Positions 16,743 to 27,300 of a stretch of DNA of 64,000 nucleotides are shown piece by piece. The number at the start of each line of letters is the position of its first letter. Positions within the stretch are counted from its first letter, which is position 1. The notes below the pieces were generated by a model. The model saw only the letters and a list, made by a program, of their open reading frames with translations. It did not search any database and was not told the DNA's origin. The stretch spans positions 124,001 through 188,000 of the forward strand of contig NZ_CALPBW010000001.1 of NCBI RefSeq assembly GCF_943169845.1. The letters are read 5' to 3'. The DNA is from Peptoniphilus rachelemmaiella. Lineage in GTDB: Bacteria; Bacillota; Clostridia; Tissierellales; Peptoniphilaceae. A program made the translations under genes and the position numbers.

Positions 16743-19700
16743 ATGGCGTTAAAAAGACAGCAGATGGAAAAATTGAGCTAGACGAAAATAACAACCCAAT
16801 CTATACGCGAGAGGACAAATCGGTCTTCATCCAATTTGGCACAACAGAATTCAAAGATAAGGAAAACCCGGATTCGTCAGATCCAAACTATATCTTTACG
16901 AAAAGCACCGATGCCCAAAACATTTACTTTAAAGCCGAACAAGGTGATGGATGTTTGGGCGTATTTGAGTACAATATCGACCCTAGTCTTATTAACGCAT
17001 CTATGATCGAGAAGAAAGAGTTCTCCAAGAACTTTATGTTTGACACCAGATATATAACATCTAACAATGATGGTGTTCGTAAGTACACAGGCGTTTTAGA
17101 AGAAGACCTTGTATTTGGACCAAACAGAAACAACTTTTACAGATTAAGCACGGAGCCTTACGAATCAATAACTACTGGTATGGTAGGCGCTAACAAGGTT
17201 GCAGATATTGTCTTAAATATAGGTGGACCAAATGGAATCTGGAAGTCCTGGAAGCGTGAAGGTGCTGCTTGGTTTAATGACGGTACTAACGCATATGCAA
17301 TTTCGCCTTATGGTAAGGAAATGCATTTAACTAAGCACAACATGACCATTGGTGGAACAATCCCTAAAGGCACGCAAATTACAGTCTATATTCCTAAATC
17401 CTATTCAAGAAAAGTAGATAAAATTTACTTTGACTTAGTAACAGGTGACAAACTTGGAGCTACCAAGATCCAACTGACTAATGCCAAGTCATTAATGGGC
17501 GGTAAGAAGATAACCCTTAAGAAGGAAAAGAAGAAAAACGGGTCTGACGTATTCTATCCACCAATGTATATCAAGAACACCGTTTCCACAATCGGTGGTT
17601 CAGCAATCAGAGAGCAATATACACCTATAATCGATGAAATTTTCACAGACTCTAAAGACTTTACAGGCATTATGAGAACTGAAGGTGGTGTCCTGGCATC
17701 CCTTTACAAGCCTAAAAAAGAAGATAACTCGACTACCGAACACTTCGGCGAAAACTGGATTGACTCAGAATCCGATAAAGATGGAAACATCACTGGCTAC
17801 GAAAGAATAGACGGTAAGCTTAAAGACAAGGAAAACCCTGAAACTGTAGATCCTGACAAAATAAAGGAAAAGAGAACGGTTAAAGGCCTTGATACTAAGA
17901 ACAATGTTGTAGACAAGGAATTTGAAGGTTTAAGATTTACCATCAAAAAGCTTTACTTTGGTGGCGATGAATTTAAGGATGCCAATCAAGAAACAAAAGT
18001 TGAAGACATGGGCCTTATCAAGGACCAGCCGGTTATGTTCAACTCCTTTAGACATACCTCTTTAAAATCTGCGCCGGTTTACGAACAAGTTCAAGCGAAA
18101 GTTAAATTCATGCTCTATCCGAAGCAAAATGTTGCCCTGGATAAGATAGTGCCTCTAAACACGGAATACTCTATCGAGCCTGAAAAACTCAACGAAAAAG
18201 GACTTGAAGCAGCTGCAAGACTTGAAACCACCGGCAAGCCGAACCCGAACTATAAAGGAAACGGCTTTAAGGCAAAAGAAGGCGAAAACAACATTCGTGT
18301 GGATAAAGACCATCCCACCATTTCCGTTAAGAGAAAATCTCTAACATCAACAGACGCCTTTAATAAGGACAAAGAAGTAACCTATCCAAACTTCCTTAAC
18401 CACGATGGCTATGCCTACGGCGTAAACAGCTCGGATCCGGCTATAAAAGAAAGAGCAGCTCAAGAATTCATTAAGCGCCTCTATCCGGATGCCGAATTCG
18501 ATGAAGCCTTATCGAGAAAAGCCGACGCTTCACCAAGAACAGACGGCAAGACAGTTATCGGTTGGACGACCAAGGAACTTAAGGATACGCCTACAAAGGA
18601 TGCCGTCGACCAATTCTATGAACTGGAAAAGAATAAGAAGGTTTTAACTGACCTTAGTCAATGGAAAGATGTTGATGATGATAAAGAAAACTACATCTTC
18701 AACGAATACTCACCGGTTGATAAAAACAGAACAGTCTATGCCGTTTGGGGTACACCGAGCTTAGTGCTTCACTCCAACAACACTAGCTTAGATAAAGAAA
18801 CTGTAGTCCGTATTCCTTTCACGCCGGATGACGTTACCCATACAAACAAGATTATTGATGCTATGACATCGGCAACTAAGGAAAACTTAAAGAACAATAA
18901 TGTAATCAAAGAACTTCCGCTGGCACCTTACAAATATAGGTCCAAAGCTCTTGGAGAGGAATTTGACCCAAGACTTGAAAACTTTATAATGGAAGGCTCC
19001 ACTTTCGTTGGCTGGACTCTAGACCGTCATACAAATGATAAAAATTCTGACTTCGTTGCAGGTAACAACAACGACCGTCTTGGCGAAATCCAAAAGGGTG
19101 AAACGAAGAATGGCAAGAGTCTTCCAAAGAGAACAGAGTCAACTCAATATCTAGGTCATTTTAAAGATGCCTATGTTCCCAACGGTTATAACTTTGCCGT
19201 ATCTAAAGGCTATGAAGCCTTGATGAAGGAAGGTAAGGACATCCACCTATATGCAAACTATAGACCTTACTTCGAAATCAATGTTAAGCCACAATATATG
19301 AACATTGGCGAAGCTGATGCAAATCATCAATATGGTAAGTATGTTGACGATGTAGAAGCAGCTAAGAAGAAAAACTTAGAAATTGCCCTACTATATAGAA
19401 CTGCTGTAACTGGTTATAAAGAACCCACCGTACTTCAAGGGGCAACCTATAACCCACTTACAGAAAAAGACCTACTTCCAAATGACCTTGTCATCAAACC
19501 ATGGGATGGAAATAATAATAATAAAACCCTAACATGGAAGGCACCGGGTTACGACCGTGAAGGTATGAGACAATCCTATGTAGCAACTGTAGTACCTCAA
19601 GGAAAGACAGAAGCCTACAAAAAATTCAAGCAAGAAAAGCCAGATGGCGGAATCTACGACTGGAACTCCCTGGGCATTACAACTTATGTTAAGCTTTCCG

Positions 19701-21277
19701 GCCAATCAGCAGAGCTAGACAAGGGGGCGCCTAGAAACCTACACGAAACAATTCCAAATGGGGACCCATACGGAATCGGACTTGCCAAGCAACAAAGCTT
19801 TGGTGTAGATGCTGCTGGCAAGGTAGACGCCTTTACCTCGGCAACATCGAGACAAGCTACAGTAAGAACAGCTCGTGGAACCAAAGAAGAAGTAACAGGT
19901 TACAACATCTCCCTTACAAACACACCGCAGTCCATGCCGACTCCTGAATTTAACTCGGTGAAGGAAACAGATACAACTATCGACATCAACTTTGGTCAAG
20001 GCCTTATCAATGAAAAGCTAAAAGCTCTTAAGTTAAAGATTCCTACATCAACAGATGGAAAGATTACAACTTATAAAGATTTCCGCTTTGAAATCGGCAC
20101 CGATGGCAAAACCTTCACGGCACCTAATGGCATGACGGCCACCTTAGATCAAAACACAGGAAAGCTTACAATTGGAAACTTTGACTTCAAAGGTCTTCCA
20201 ATAGATGAACCAAACAGAACAATCTACGGATCCTATGTCAAAGAAGTTGGCGCTGAAGGTGAAAAAACAGAGGTCGAAGGCGACAAGGGCAAGGTCGTTA
20301 TCACCAGAGTATTAACTTCACTTCCGATTAAACAAATGGAACAAATCGCAAAGAAAGATGGAGATAAAGCCAGACTCAAATTTGTGATCCCCGACGAAGG
20401 CCCGACAGACCAAGTTGTATCAGGTACAACCTATACCGCTCAAAAATTTGACAAAACTCAAAACAAGTGGGTTGATGTAGGAACAACGACTGTTAGAGGA
20501 ACGAACCTAAGAGGATCTTCAACTGAAATGCCAATCACTGGCGATGTAGCAGACGGCGACCTTATCCGCATCAAGTCCAAGGAACCCGGCAAGCTGGAAT
20601 CCTACTCCGTAGGCGATGCCGACAGTGGAGCATACACACCACAAGTACAAGATCCTAGTACACCAAATGTACCACCGGCAGATACTGGCCACTACGTTAA
20701 ACTTGACCTGGTAGGACCGACGGTACAAGGTGAAGCCAAGGACGAACGCTTCAGACGCTATATCAACATCGACGCTACTCTTGATGAAGTTCCCGGCAAA
20801 CAAGTTACTATTGAAGTAGGCACTAAGGGTGAACAAGGCGCTAAAGGTAACGCAATCTTCACAGGCGACAAGGACAAAGTCATTAAGTTCTACAACGAAA
20901 TCGCTCACAACGATGATATAACCCTACACGGCGTTTGGATCACCGCTACCGATGAGTTTGGAAATACAAAAACAACTAAGTTGACTTATGACCAAACTTA
21001 TCAACTAGATATGAGAGTTACAGGACTTAGACCAGGACGTAACTATCTAAGACTTAAGTCGGAAAAGGCAAACACAAGTGTTAAGCTTACCTTCTACGTC
21101 AATGGAAAAGTTGATCACACTGAAACAGTTACGATAAATGAAGCTAACAAGTACCAAAAATTCACACTAAGCGACGGCTACAAGATGAAAAAAGGTACAG
21201 ACCTTGATATAGAAGGTTCATGCGTAGAAGGCAATAAGACCTACACCACCAATCCCTGGGAGATGCCCATCGACTAA
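16706..21277 (+). CDS. Giant surface adhesin 1, C-terminal part (frameshifted)
   Basis: This frame continues adhesin 1 after the A7 tract; its first internal ATG is at 16955, but no ribosome binding site suggests independent translation. It contains InlB-B/Flg_new-like segments (DGKTVIGWTTKEL.. VYAVWG; EGSTFVGWTLDRH.. LYANY). A Cna-B-like module starts at FEINVKPQYM and contains IALLYRTAVTG, APGYDREGMR and DAFTSATSRQ, shared with adhesins 3 and 4. Ig-like modules follow, and the C-terminal domain (LRPGRNYLRLKS.. WEMPID) has the same pattern as the conserved tail of adhesins 2-4. There is no LPXTG, membrane anchor or SLH domain. Codon use is AT-richer than in the flanking metabolic genes. Confidence 0.8.
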   Translation, partial: YGEPIDIFAKDLNGVKKTADGKIELDENNNPIYTREDKSVFIQFGTTEFKDKENPDSSDPNYIFTKSTDAQNIYFKAEQGDGCLGVFEYNIDPSLINASMIEKKEFSKNFMFDTRYITSNNDGVRKYTGVLEEDLVFGPNRNNFYRLSTEPYESITTGMVGANKVADIVLNIGGPNGIWKSWKREGAAWFNDGTNAYAISPYGKEMHLTKHNMTIGGTIPKGTQITVYIPKSYSRKVDKIYFDLVTGDKLGATKIQLTNAKSLMGGKKITLKKEKKKNGSDVFYPPMYIKNTVSTIGGSAIREQYTPIIDEIFTDSKDFTGIMRTEGGVLASLYKPKKEDNSTTEHFGENWIDSESDKDGNITGYERIDGKLKDKENPETVDPDKIKEKRTVKGLDTKNNVVDKEFEGLRFTIKKLYFGGDEFKDANQETKVEDMGLIKDQPVMFNSFRHTSLKSAPVYEQVQAKVKFMLYPKQNVALDKIVPLNTEYSIEPEKLNEKGLEAAARLETTGKPNPNYKGNGFKAKEGENNIRVDKDHPTISVKRKSLTSTDAFNKDKEVTYPNFLNHDGYAYGVNSSDPAIKERAAQEFIKRLYPDAEFDEALSRKADASPRTDGKTVIGWTTKELKDTPTKDAVDQFYELEKNKKVLTDLSQWKDVDDDKENYIFNEYSPVDKNRTVYAVWGTPSLVLHSNNTSLDKETVVRIPFTPDDVTHTNKIIDAMTSATKENLKNNNVIKELPLAPYKYRSKALGEEFDPRLENFIMEGSTFVGWTLDRHTNDKNSDFVAGNNNDRLGEIQKGETKNGKSLPKRTESTQYLGHFKDAYVPNGYNFAVSKGYEALMKEGKDIHLYANYRPYFEINVKPQYMNIGEADANHQYGKYVDDVEAAKKKNLEIALLYRTAVTGYKEPTVLQGATYNPLTEKDLLPNDLVIKPWDGNNNNKTLTWKAPGYDREGMRQSYVATVVPQGKTEAYKKFKQEKPDGGIYDWNSLGITTYVKLSGQSAELDKGAPRNLHETIPNGDPYGIGLAKQQSFGVDAAGKVDAFTSATSRQATVRTARGTKEEVTGYNISLTNTPQSMPTPEFNSVKETDTTIDINFGQGLINEKLKALKLKIPTSTDGKITTYKDFRFEIGTDGKTFTAPNGMTATLDQNTGKLTIGNFDFKGLPIDEPNRTIYGSYVKEVGAEGEKTEVEGDKGKVVITRVLTSLPIKQMEQIAKKDGDKARLKFVIPDEGPTDQVVSGTTYTAQKFDKTQNKWVDVGTTTVRGTNLRGSSTEMPITGDVADGDLIRIKSKEPGKLESYSVGDADSGAYTPQVQDPSTPNVPPADTGHYVKLDLVGPTVQGEAKDERFRRYINIDATLDEVPGKQVTIEVGTKGEQGAKGNAIFTGDKDKVIKFYNEIAHNDDITLHGVWITATDEFGNTKTTKLTYDQTYQLDMRVTGLRPGRNYLRLKSEKANTSVKLTFYVNGKVDHTETVTINEANKYQKFTLSDGYKMKKGTDLDIEGSCVEGNKTYTTNPWEMPID

Positions 21278-21325
21278 ATTCATTTTGATGGAGATCTGCC
21301 ATATAATATAGAAAGAAGTTAACTG

Positions 21326-21376
21326 TCCTTAGGGGAGCGATTGCTCCCCAAGGGATTATTCCTAAGGAGGAATAAT
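21326..21376 (+). promoter_or_regulatory. Start-site-occluding hairpins before adhesin 2
   Basis: ATTATTCCT (21355-21363) pairs perfectly with AGGAATAAT (21368-21376) around an AAGG loop, burying the AAGGAGG ribosome binding site and the first two bases of the ATG. Upstream, GGGGAGC-GATT-GCTCCCC (21332-21349) forms a strong hairpin. TCCTTAGG (21326-21333) could instead pair with CCTAAGGA (21361-21368) over the ribosome binding site. Confidence 0.6.
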
Positions 21377-24300
21377 GAGCAAGAACAAATATCTCTCACT
21401 GATCTTATCCATTCTCATGCTCCTTCAAATAGTTGCGCCGGTGCCGGCTCAAGCCCTGTCCATGGGACAAAGCGGCAAGGTTCAAAAATCAGAAGGACAA
21501 AGAATAAGTGATAGATCAGAAGTGTTTACATTCAACAACACTGAAAAACCTAAAATGTCATGGTTTTCTAGAGGCACTCAGTCCACATATGGGGCCAGAA
21601 ATGCTTCATTAACTAAGACAGAAAACTTAAAAATCACTACAGAAACAACCGGCCTCGACGAAGGAGAGTTTAACTGGAAAGCCTTTGGAGATAACCAAAA
21701 ATTTACAGCTTGGGTTGAAGTATCCTATATTGGCGAGAAAGATGAAAACGGCAGACCTAAAAAGTACAAGGTTTCCAAAGATATCGAGATCAGCCAAGCC
21801 GGAACGATTGAAACTCAAGTTGAAGTAGATGCAGAAAAGACAGTTGACAAATATTATTTGAGAACTGAGTATCAAGATTCGGCAAACGCATTTAAGATTA
21901 AAGCATTTTTTCCGGGAGCTCCACAGCTATCACCAAAAGGTGGAAAAGAATTAGTATTCAGCTTGGACATTTATCAAATTGTCAGTACAGAGATAGAGTA
22001 CAATCTAATCGATGAATACGGCAAAGCAATTGACCTTAAGGATGATAAGGAAGAAAAACCACTTTTAAAGGATCTTAAAGGCATCGGTAAAATCGGGGAC
22101 GATATTAGCTTTGACCTAAAGAACACAGGTAAAGAAATTCTTTGGCAAGAACAAAATCTAGATGAATGGGAGTTGATGAGCTCATCTCTAGCAATGACCT
22201 TAACAAAAGATAAAATCACTTCAATTGATATCGACTACAAGCTTACCTCCACTTACGATGTTATTAATGGTGGTAAAGTTACTATCCAAAGACAAAAAGA
22301 TGTAGTAACACCAAAAGATCCAAAAAATCCTGGAAATACTCCAGATGGCTATGCAAGAATTAACCTTTCGGCAGATGCCCTAGGTGGAAAAACCGACGGT
22401 ACTTTTACAAAAGGCGACCCAAAAGACACTCAAAGAGTTGTTGACGTAAGAGCAGGCAAAGCCTACACCACTGCCCAAGCAGAAATCGAAAAACAAGGCA
22501 AGCCCTACCCCTTAACCGCCGAAAAGAAAGAAGACACCGGTAAGACCTTTGACAAATGGACACCAGAGTTAGGCACACTAGGAAATGCCGTTGCAAAAGA
22601 CACAAAAACTTTAAATGCAACTTACAAGTCAAGTGATAAGGAAATCATTCCTTACCTTCCGGGTGAAGAAGTTCCTACAAAGGATAAGGATGGACTTCCA
22701 ATTCCAACTAATTACCTAACAGTTACCTTCAAGTCAGAAGACGCTAAAAAGGGTAATGTTAGAATTGGGGACAAGGAAGGCGAAACAGTACTTGCAAAAG
22801 TAAAACCTGATGTAGATTTATCCAAAAAAGAAGAAATCTCTACAAGACCGGTAAAGGACTACGGCTTTACAAAATGGGAACCACAACTAGGAGTTCCACA
22901 AGAAGGCAGTGTATACACAGCATACTTTATTAAGTCAGGCTCAAAAGTTGGCGAGAACGACCCAATACCAGAAGGCTGGGTGAGAGTTTCTGTAAGCCAA
23001 GACGATGCATCTATAAAAGCTGGAACTGTAACGAAGGGTTACTACACAGTTAAACCAGGAGATAAATTAGCAAAAGAAGCATTTGTTGATATTTCAGAAG
23101 CAGCTAATAAAGGCTACAAAGACCCAGCATGGTATGTTGGCACTGAAAAAGTAGCTACACCAGAAAACCATGTAATCTACGGACCAACAGACTTTATCGC
23201 AAAAGCAACTCAAGAAGCAGCAGACAAGATTACAAAGAACGGTGGCTTAAAGGCAGTTGACATTACAGCATTCAAGGGCGACTCAACAGAAGGTAAATTC
23301 TGGAACAAGGGTGTTGCATTAAGCACTGCAAACGAAGACCTTCAAAAGCTCTTAGATGCAGCCACTGTTACCGATGAATCCGGAAGAACCACGAAAGAAG
23401 CCGGCGAAAAACTAGGCATACTGAAAGTGACCTTCTCCGACGGCTCCACCATCGAAGTACAAAACCAAAAACTCATCGTCAAGGAAACGGAAGTTAAAAT
23501 CAACTTCGACAAAGATGCCAATGATGACGCCAATGCACCTCGTGCAAAAGAAGAAGTCGTAAAAGGCAAGATTTCCGCAGCGGATACAAGCACCGTCGTC
23601 GCCGGGGCAACCATCGTCATTAAAGATAAAGACGATAAAGTGATCGGCAGAGGACTCGCCAACAAGGACGGCAGCTTTGTCGTCGGTACGAGAAGACCCC
23701 TCGTCGCCGGGGAAAAACTTAATATTATCGTCACCCTTCCCGGCGTCGATAAAGCATCGGCCCCCGTCGAAAAGCAAGTCAAACTCAATCCCGACGATTT
23801 AAACAAAGTCCTCCCCGTAGGCGACAAGCTTTACGACAATCTGAAAGGCAAGCCCGGCGTTAGCAAGGCGAAGCTGAATAAATTGAAAGAAGCGGTCGAT
23901 GCCGGCTATGCATTAGTTCCAAAAGCCGCCGATGCTGATAAACAAATGGCACAAAAGCCTGCAGCATCCGTGGCAGTTTCCGATGATGGACAAAAATCCC
24001 TGGACAATGCGGCAAAGGCCATTAACGACGCCATTAAAGCATTAACCGACAACACCGCGCCCGTGGTTAAAGGGACGGCCTTTAAAGAAATCTTTAAGGG
24101 CGAAGACCTTAATTTAGAAGCCGGCATTAAAGTGACCGATGCGGATTCCACGCAAACCGAATCCGACATTGCACAACAAGGCGGCAAAGACTTCAGCTAC
24201 AAGGTTTACACCACCAACAGTGAAAATCAAAAAGTTGAAGTAAAAGGCGATGCTCTAAAGAACTTAAATCAAACACCGGGCACCTATGAAGTTGTCTACA

Positions 24301-27300
24301 TGGCAAAGGATAAATCCGGCGCAGAAGGCACCTTCACCATGACCTTGGTCGTCAAGGACATCGTCTACACCAAGATCGCCGTTACCACCGATCCCACGAA
24401 GACGAAATACCTTGTAAAAGATAAGGATACGAAAGCGAAGCCCGACTACACCGGCACCGTCATTACCCTTACCAAGAACAATGGCGATACAGAAACGGCG
24501 ACCTACGATAAAGCAACGGGCAAGTTCAAAATCGGCGAAAAAGCCATTGACGAGCTGACCATTGCGCCGAAAGAAGTAGCCGTTGCAGAATCGCCGGCAG
24601 TGATTACGGCGACCTATGAAGCTGGCAATACAAAGTTAACAGCCAATGCGGGCAAGAATATCATTGTTCAAATCGACAGCGACGGCAATGGCGTGGCGGA
24701 CACCGAAGAAAACTTCGATATCGCCAAGGCCAAGTCCATGGAAATCACCAATCAGCCGACCTTGAACTATGAACTTGATCACAAGACCGGCAAGGCAAGC
24801 CTGGATTTGAAATCCATCGTCGTCAAAGTCACCGACAGTTTGGGCAATTTCAAATACTTCGGTTACGAAGAAATCAAGGGCGACACTAAATTTGCCCTGG
24901 CTCTGGGAACCGATGCCTTTGATAAAGCGGCGGCAAAAGAATTAACGACAGCCGACACCGGTAAAAAGGTCAAGGTTACCTTAACCTACAAAGAAAACAA
25001 GACCTTAGACGCAGAAACATCTGCCATTAAAGTAGAAGACAAACGGCCGAGTGTGATCGAAAACCCGAAACCGGGCGAAACACGCGAAGGCTATGTCTCC
25101 GTAAAATTTAATGCAGACGCAAACAGCGGACTCAATGGCGTAAACACCTTCCTCGTTAAGAAGGATACTGCAAGCTCCGAAGTGAAGGTGCCGACCATCG
25201 TACCGGCAGCTGGCTATAAGGTAAAAACCGACAACGGCGGATGGGATAAGGCCATTCCGGCAACATTTGCCGCAGACTTTGAGACCACTGCCCAATGCGA
25301 ATTAGATGACGCAACATCTAATACGCCAAAAGCCGGCTATACCCCCATTACCTTCGATGCCCTGGACAAGGGTAAAATTGGCGACGCAAGAACAAAGACC
25401 ATCTACGTCAACCCGGCATTGGATGTAAACCTGTCTGAAAATGCCCCCACAGTCACAGCCAACACAGGCTACAGCTTTAAGGCGTGGAATCCCGCCATCG
25501 ACACGGCAAAGAAATACACCAAGGAAGAAAGAATTCTCGCAACCTACACCAGCGATGATTTAATTTCCGACAAGGAAAAAGCAGGCTACATTAAAGTCAC
25601 CTTCGCCAATGGCAAACACGGTAAATTTAATGAAACCAACCCTGCACAAAAAACAGACTACTGGGTAAAACCCGACACCCTTGTAGACTTGAGGGAAAAA
25701 GCACCCAAGGTAACGGCCAACGCCGGCTACATCCACACAGGCTGGAGCCAAGATCTCGTGGTGAACTTCAAGGCCGATGCAGGCAACCAAACCATCACCG
25801 CCCAATACGGCTTGGATTCCGACTATTCCACGACAGAAAAAGCCGGCTACACCAAGATCACTTTTGATAAGGGAGCCAACGGCGAATTTGCAAAAGATGC
25901 AAAGACCGAGCTTTGGGTAAACCCTGCAAAAGAATTAACCTTACCGGCACCGGGCATCGTTCCCCACCCCGGCTATTCCCACACCGGCTGGACCAAGGAC
26001 AATGCAGCGGTTAATTTAAGCAAAAAAGCAAAATACACGGAAGCCACCACCATTACGGCGGCTTACGAATCCGACATTTCCGAAACGGAAAAAACTGGCT
26101 TCGTCAAAGTCTCCTTTGATGCGAACAAGAACGGAACCATTGCCGATGATGCCCAGAAAGATTACTGGGTCAATCCCAATAAAGAAGTCAACTTGACGGA
26201 CAAGGCGCCGGTAGTTACGCCGAATTCCGGCTACCTCTTCATCAAGTGGGATCACAAGCTGGTTGCTAAATTTGAACAGCCAACCACCATCAAGGCGACC
26301 TATGCTTCCGCCGGCGACATTAAGACGGAAGAAACCGAAGGCTTTACAAAAGTCACCTTTGACGCCGGTACAAACGGCAAATTTGCCGAAGGCGCCCAAG
26401 TCACCTACTGGGTCAACCCGAACAAGGAACTGGTATTACCGGAACCTCGTGTCATCCCCAACAAGAGCTTTGAACACACCGGTTGGGATCCTGCCTTAAC
26501 CCCGGCGAAGCAATACAAAGAAGAAACCACCATTACGGCAACCTATAAGCAAGAAATTTCCACCGAAAAAATCGACGGCCACCAAGAAATTAAATTCCTG
26601 GCAGGCGACGACGGAACATTTGCCGACGGCAAAAAAGCAATTTCCATTTGGGTCAAACCGGACACCCTGGTGGATTTAAGAAAATCCGCCCCGGAAGTGA
26701 CGGTCACAGCAGAAGGTAAGACCTTCACCGGCTGGGACAAAGACTTAGTCGGCAGCTTTGCAAAATCCGACCAAGCAACGGAAATCAAAGCCCAATACGC
26801 AGGTTCCACATCTGAAACACCGGTTCCCGGCTGGACGGAAATCACCTTCAAGGCAGGCGAACACGGCAATTTCGGAACCCTAAACAAGACACCCATCGTT
26901 GAAAAGAAACTATGGGTCGATCCGAAAGCCGACGTAAAATTATCCGACAAAGCACCGAAGACCATTGACGAAAAGAACTGGTCCTTCGACAAGTGGATGG
27001 ACGGCGAAAATGCCGCTACCGGCTTGGATGTTGCCGGCAAATACAAGGAAGCAAAAACCTATACAGCTTCTTATAAGTCTGATATATCTGCGACACCACA
27101 AGAAGGTTTCGTAAAAGTCACCTTTGCTCCGGGTACAGACGGTAGCTTCGCACAAGATGCTGTTACTGAAACTTATGTAAGAAAAGACAAAGAAGTCGAC
27201 CTTACAAAAAAAGCACCTAAGGTAACACCTAAGAGTGGCTTATCACACAAGGGTTGGGCAATTGATAATGCTCCTGCTGACCTAACAAAGATTAAAGTCA

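Noticed and set aside
21332..21349. Intrinsic terminator between adhesins 1 and 2
   Set aside because: The GGGGAGC/GCTCCCC hairpin is strong but no T run follows, so read-through and a translational role are more likely.
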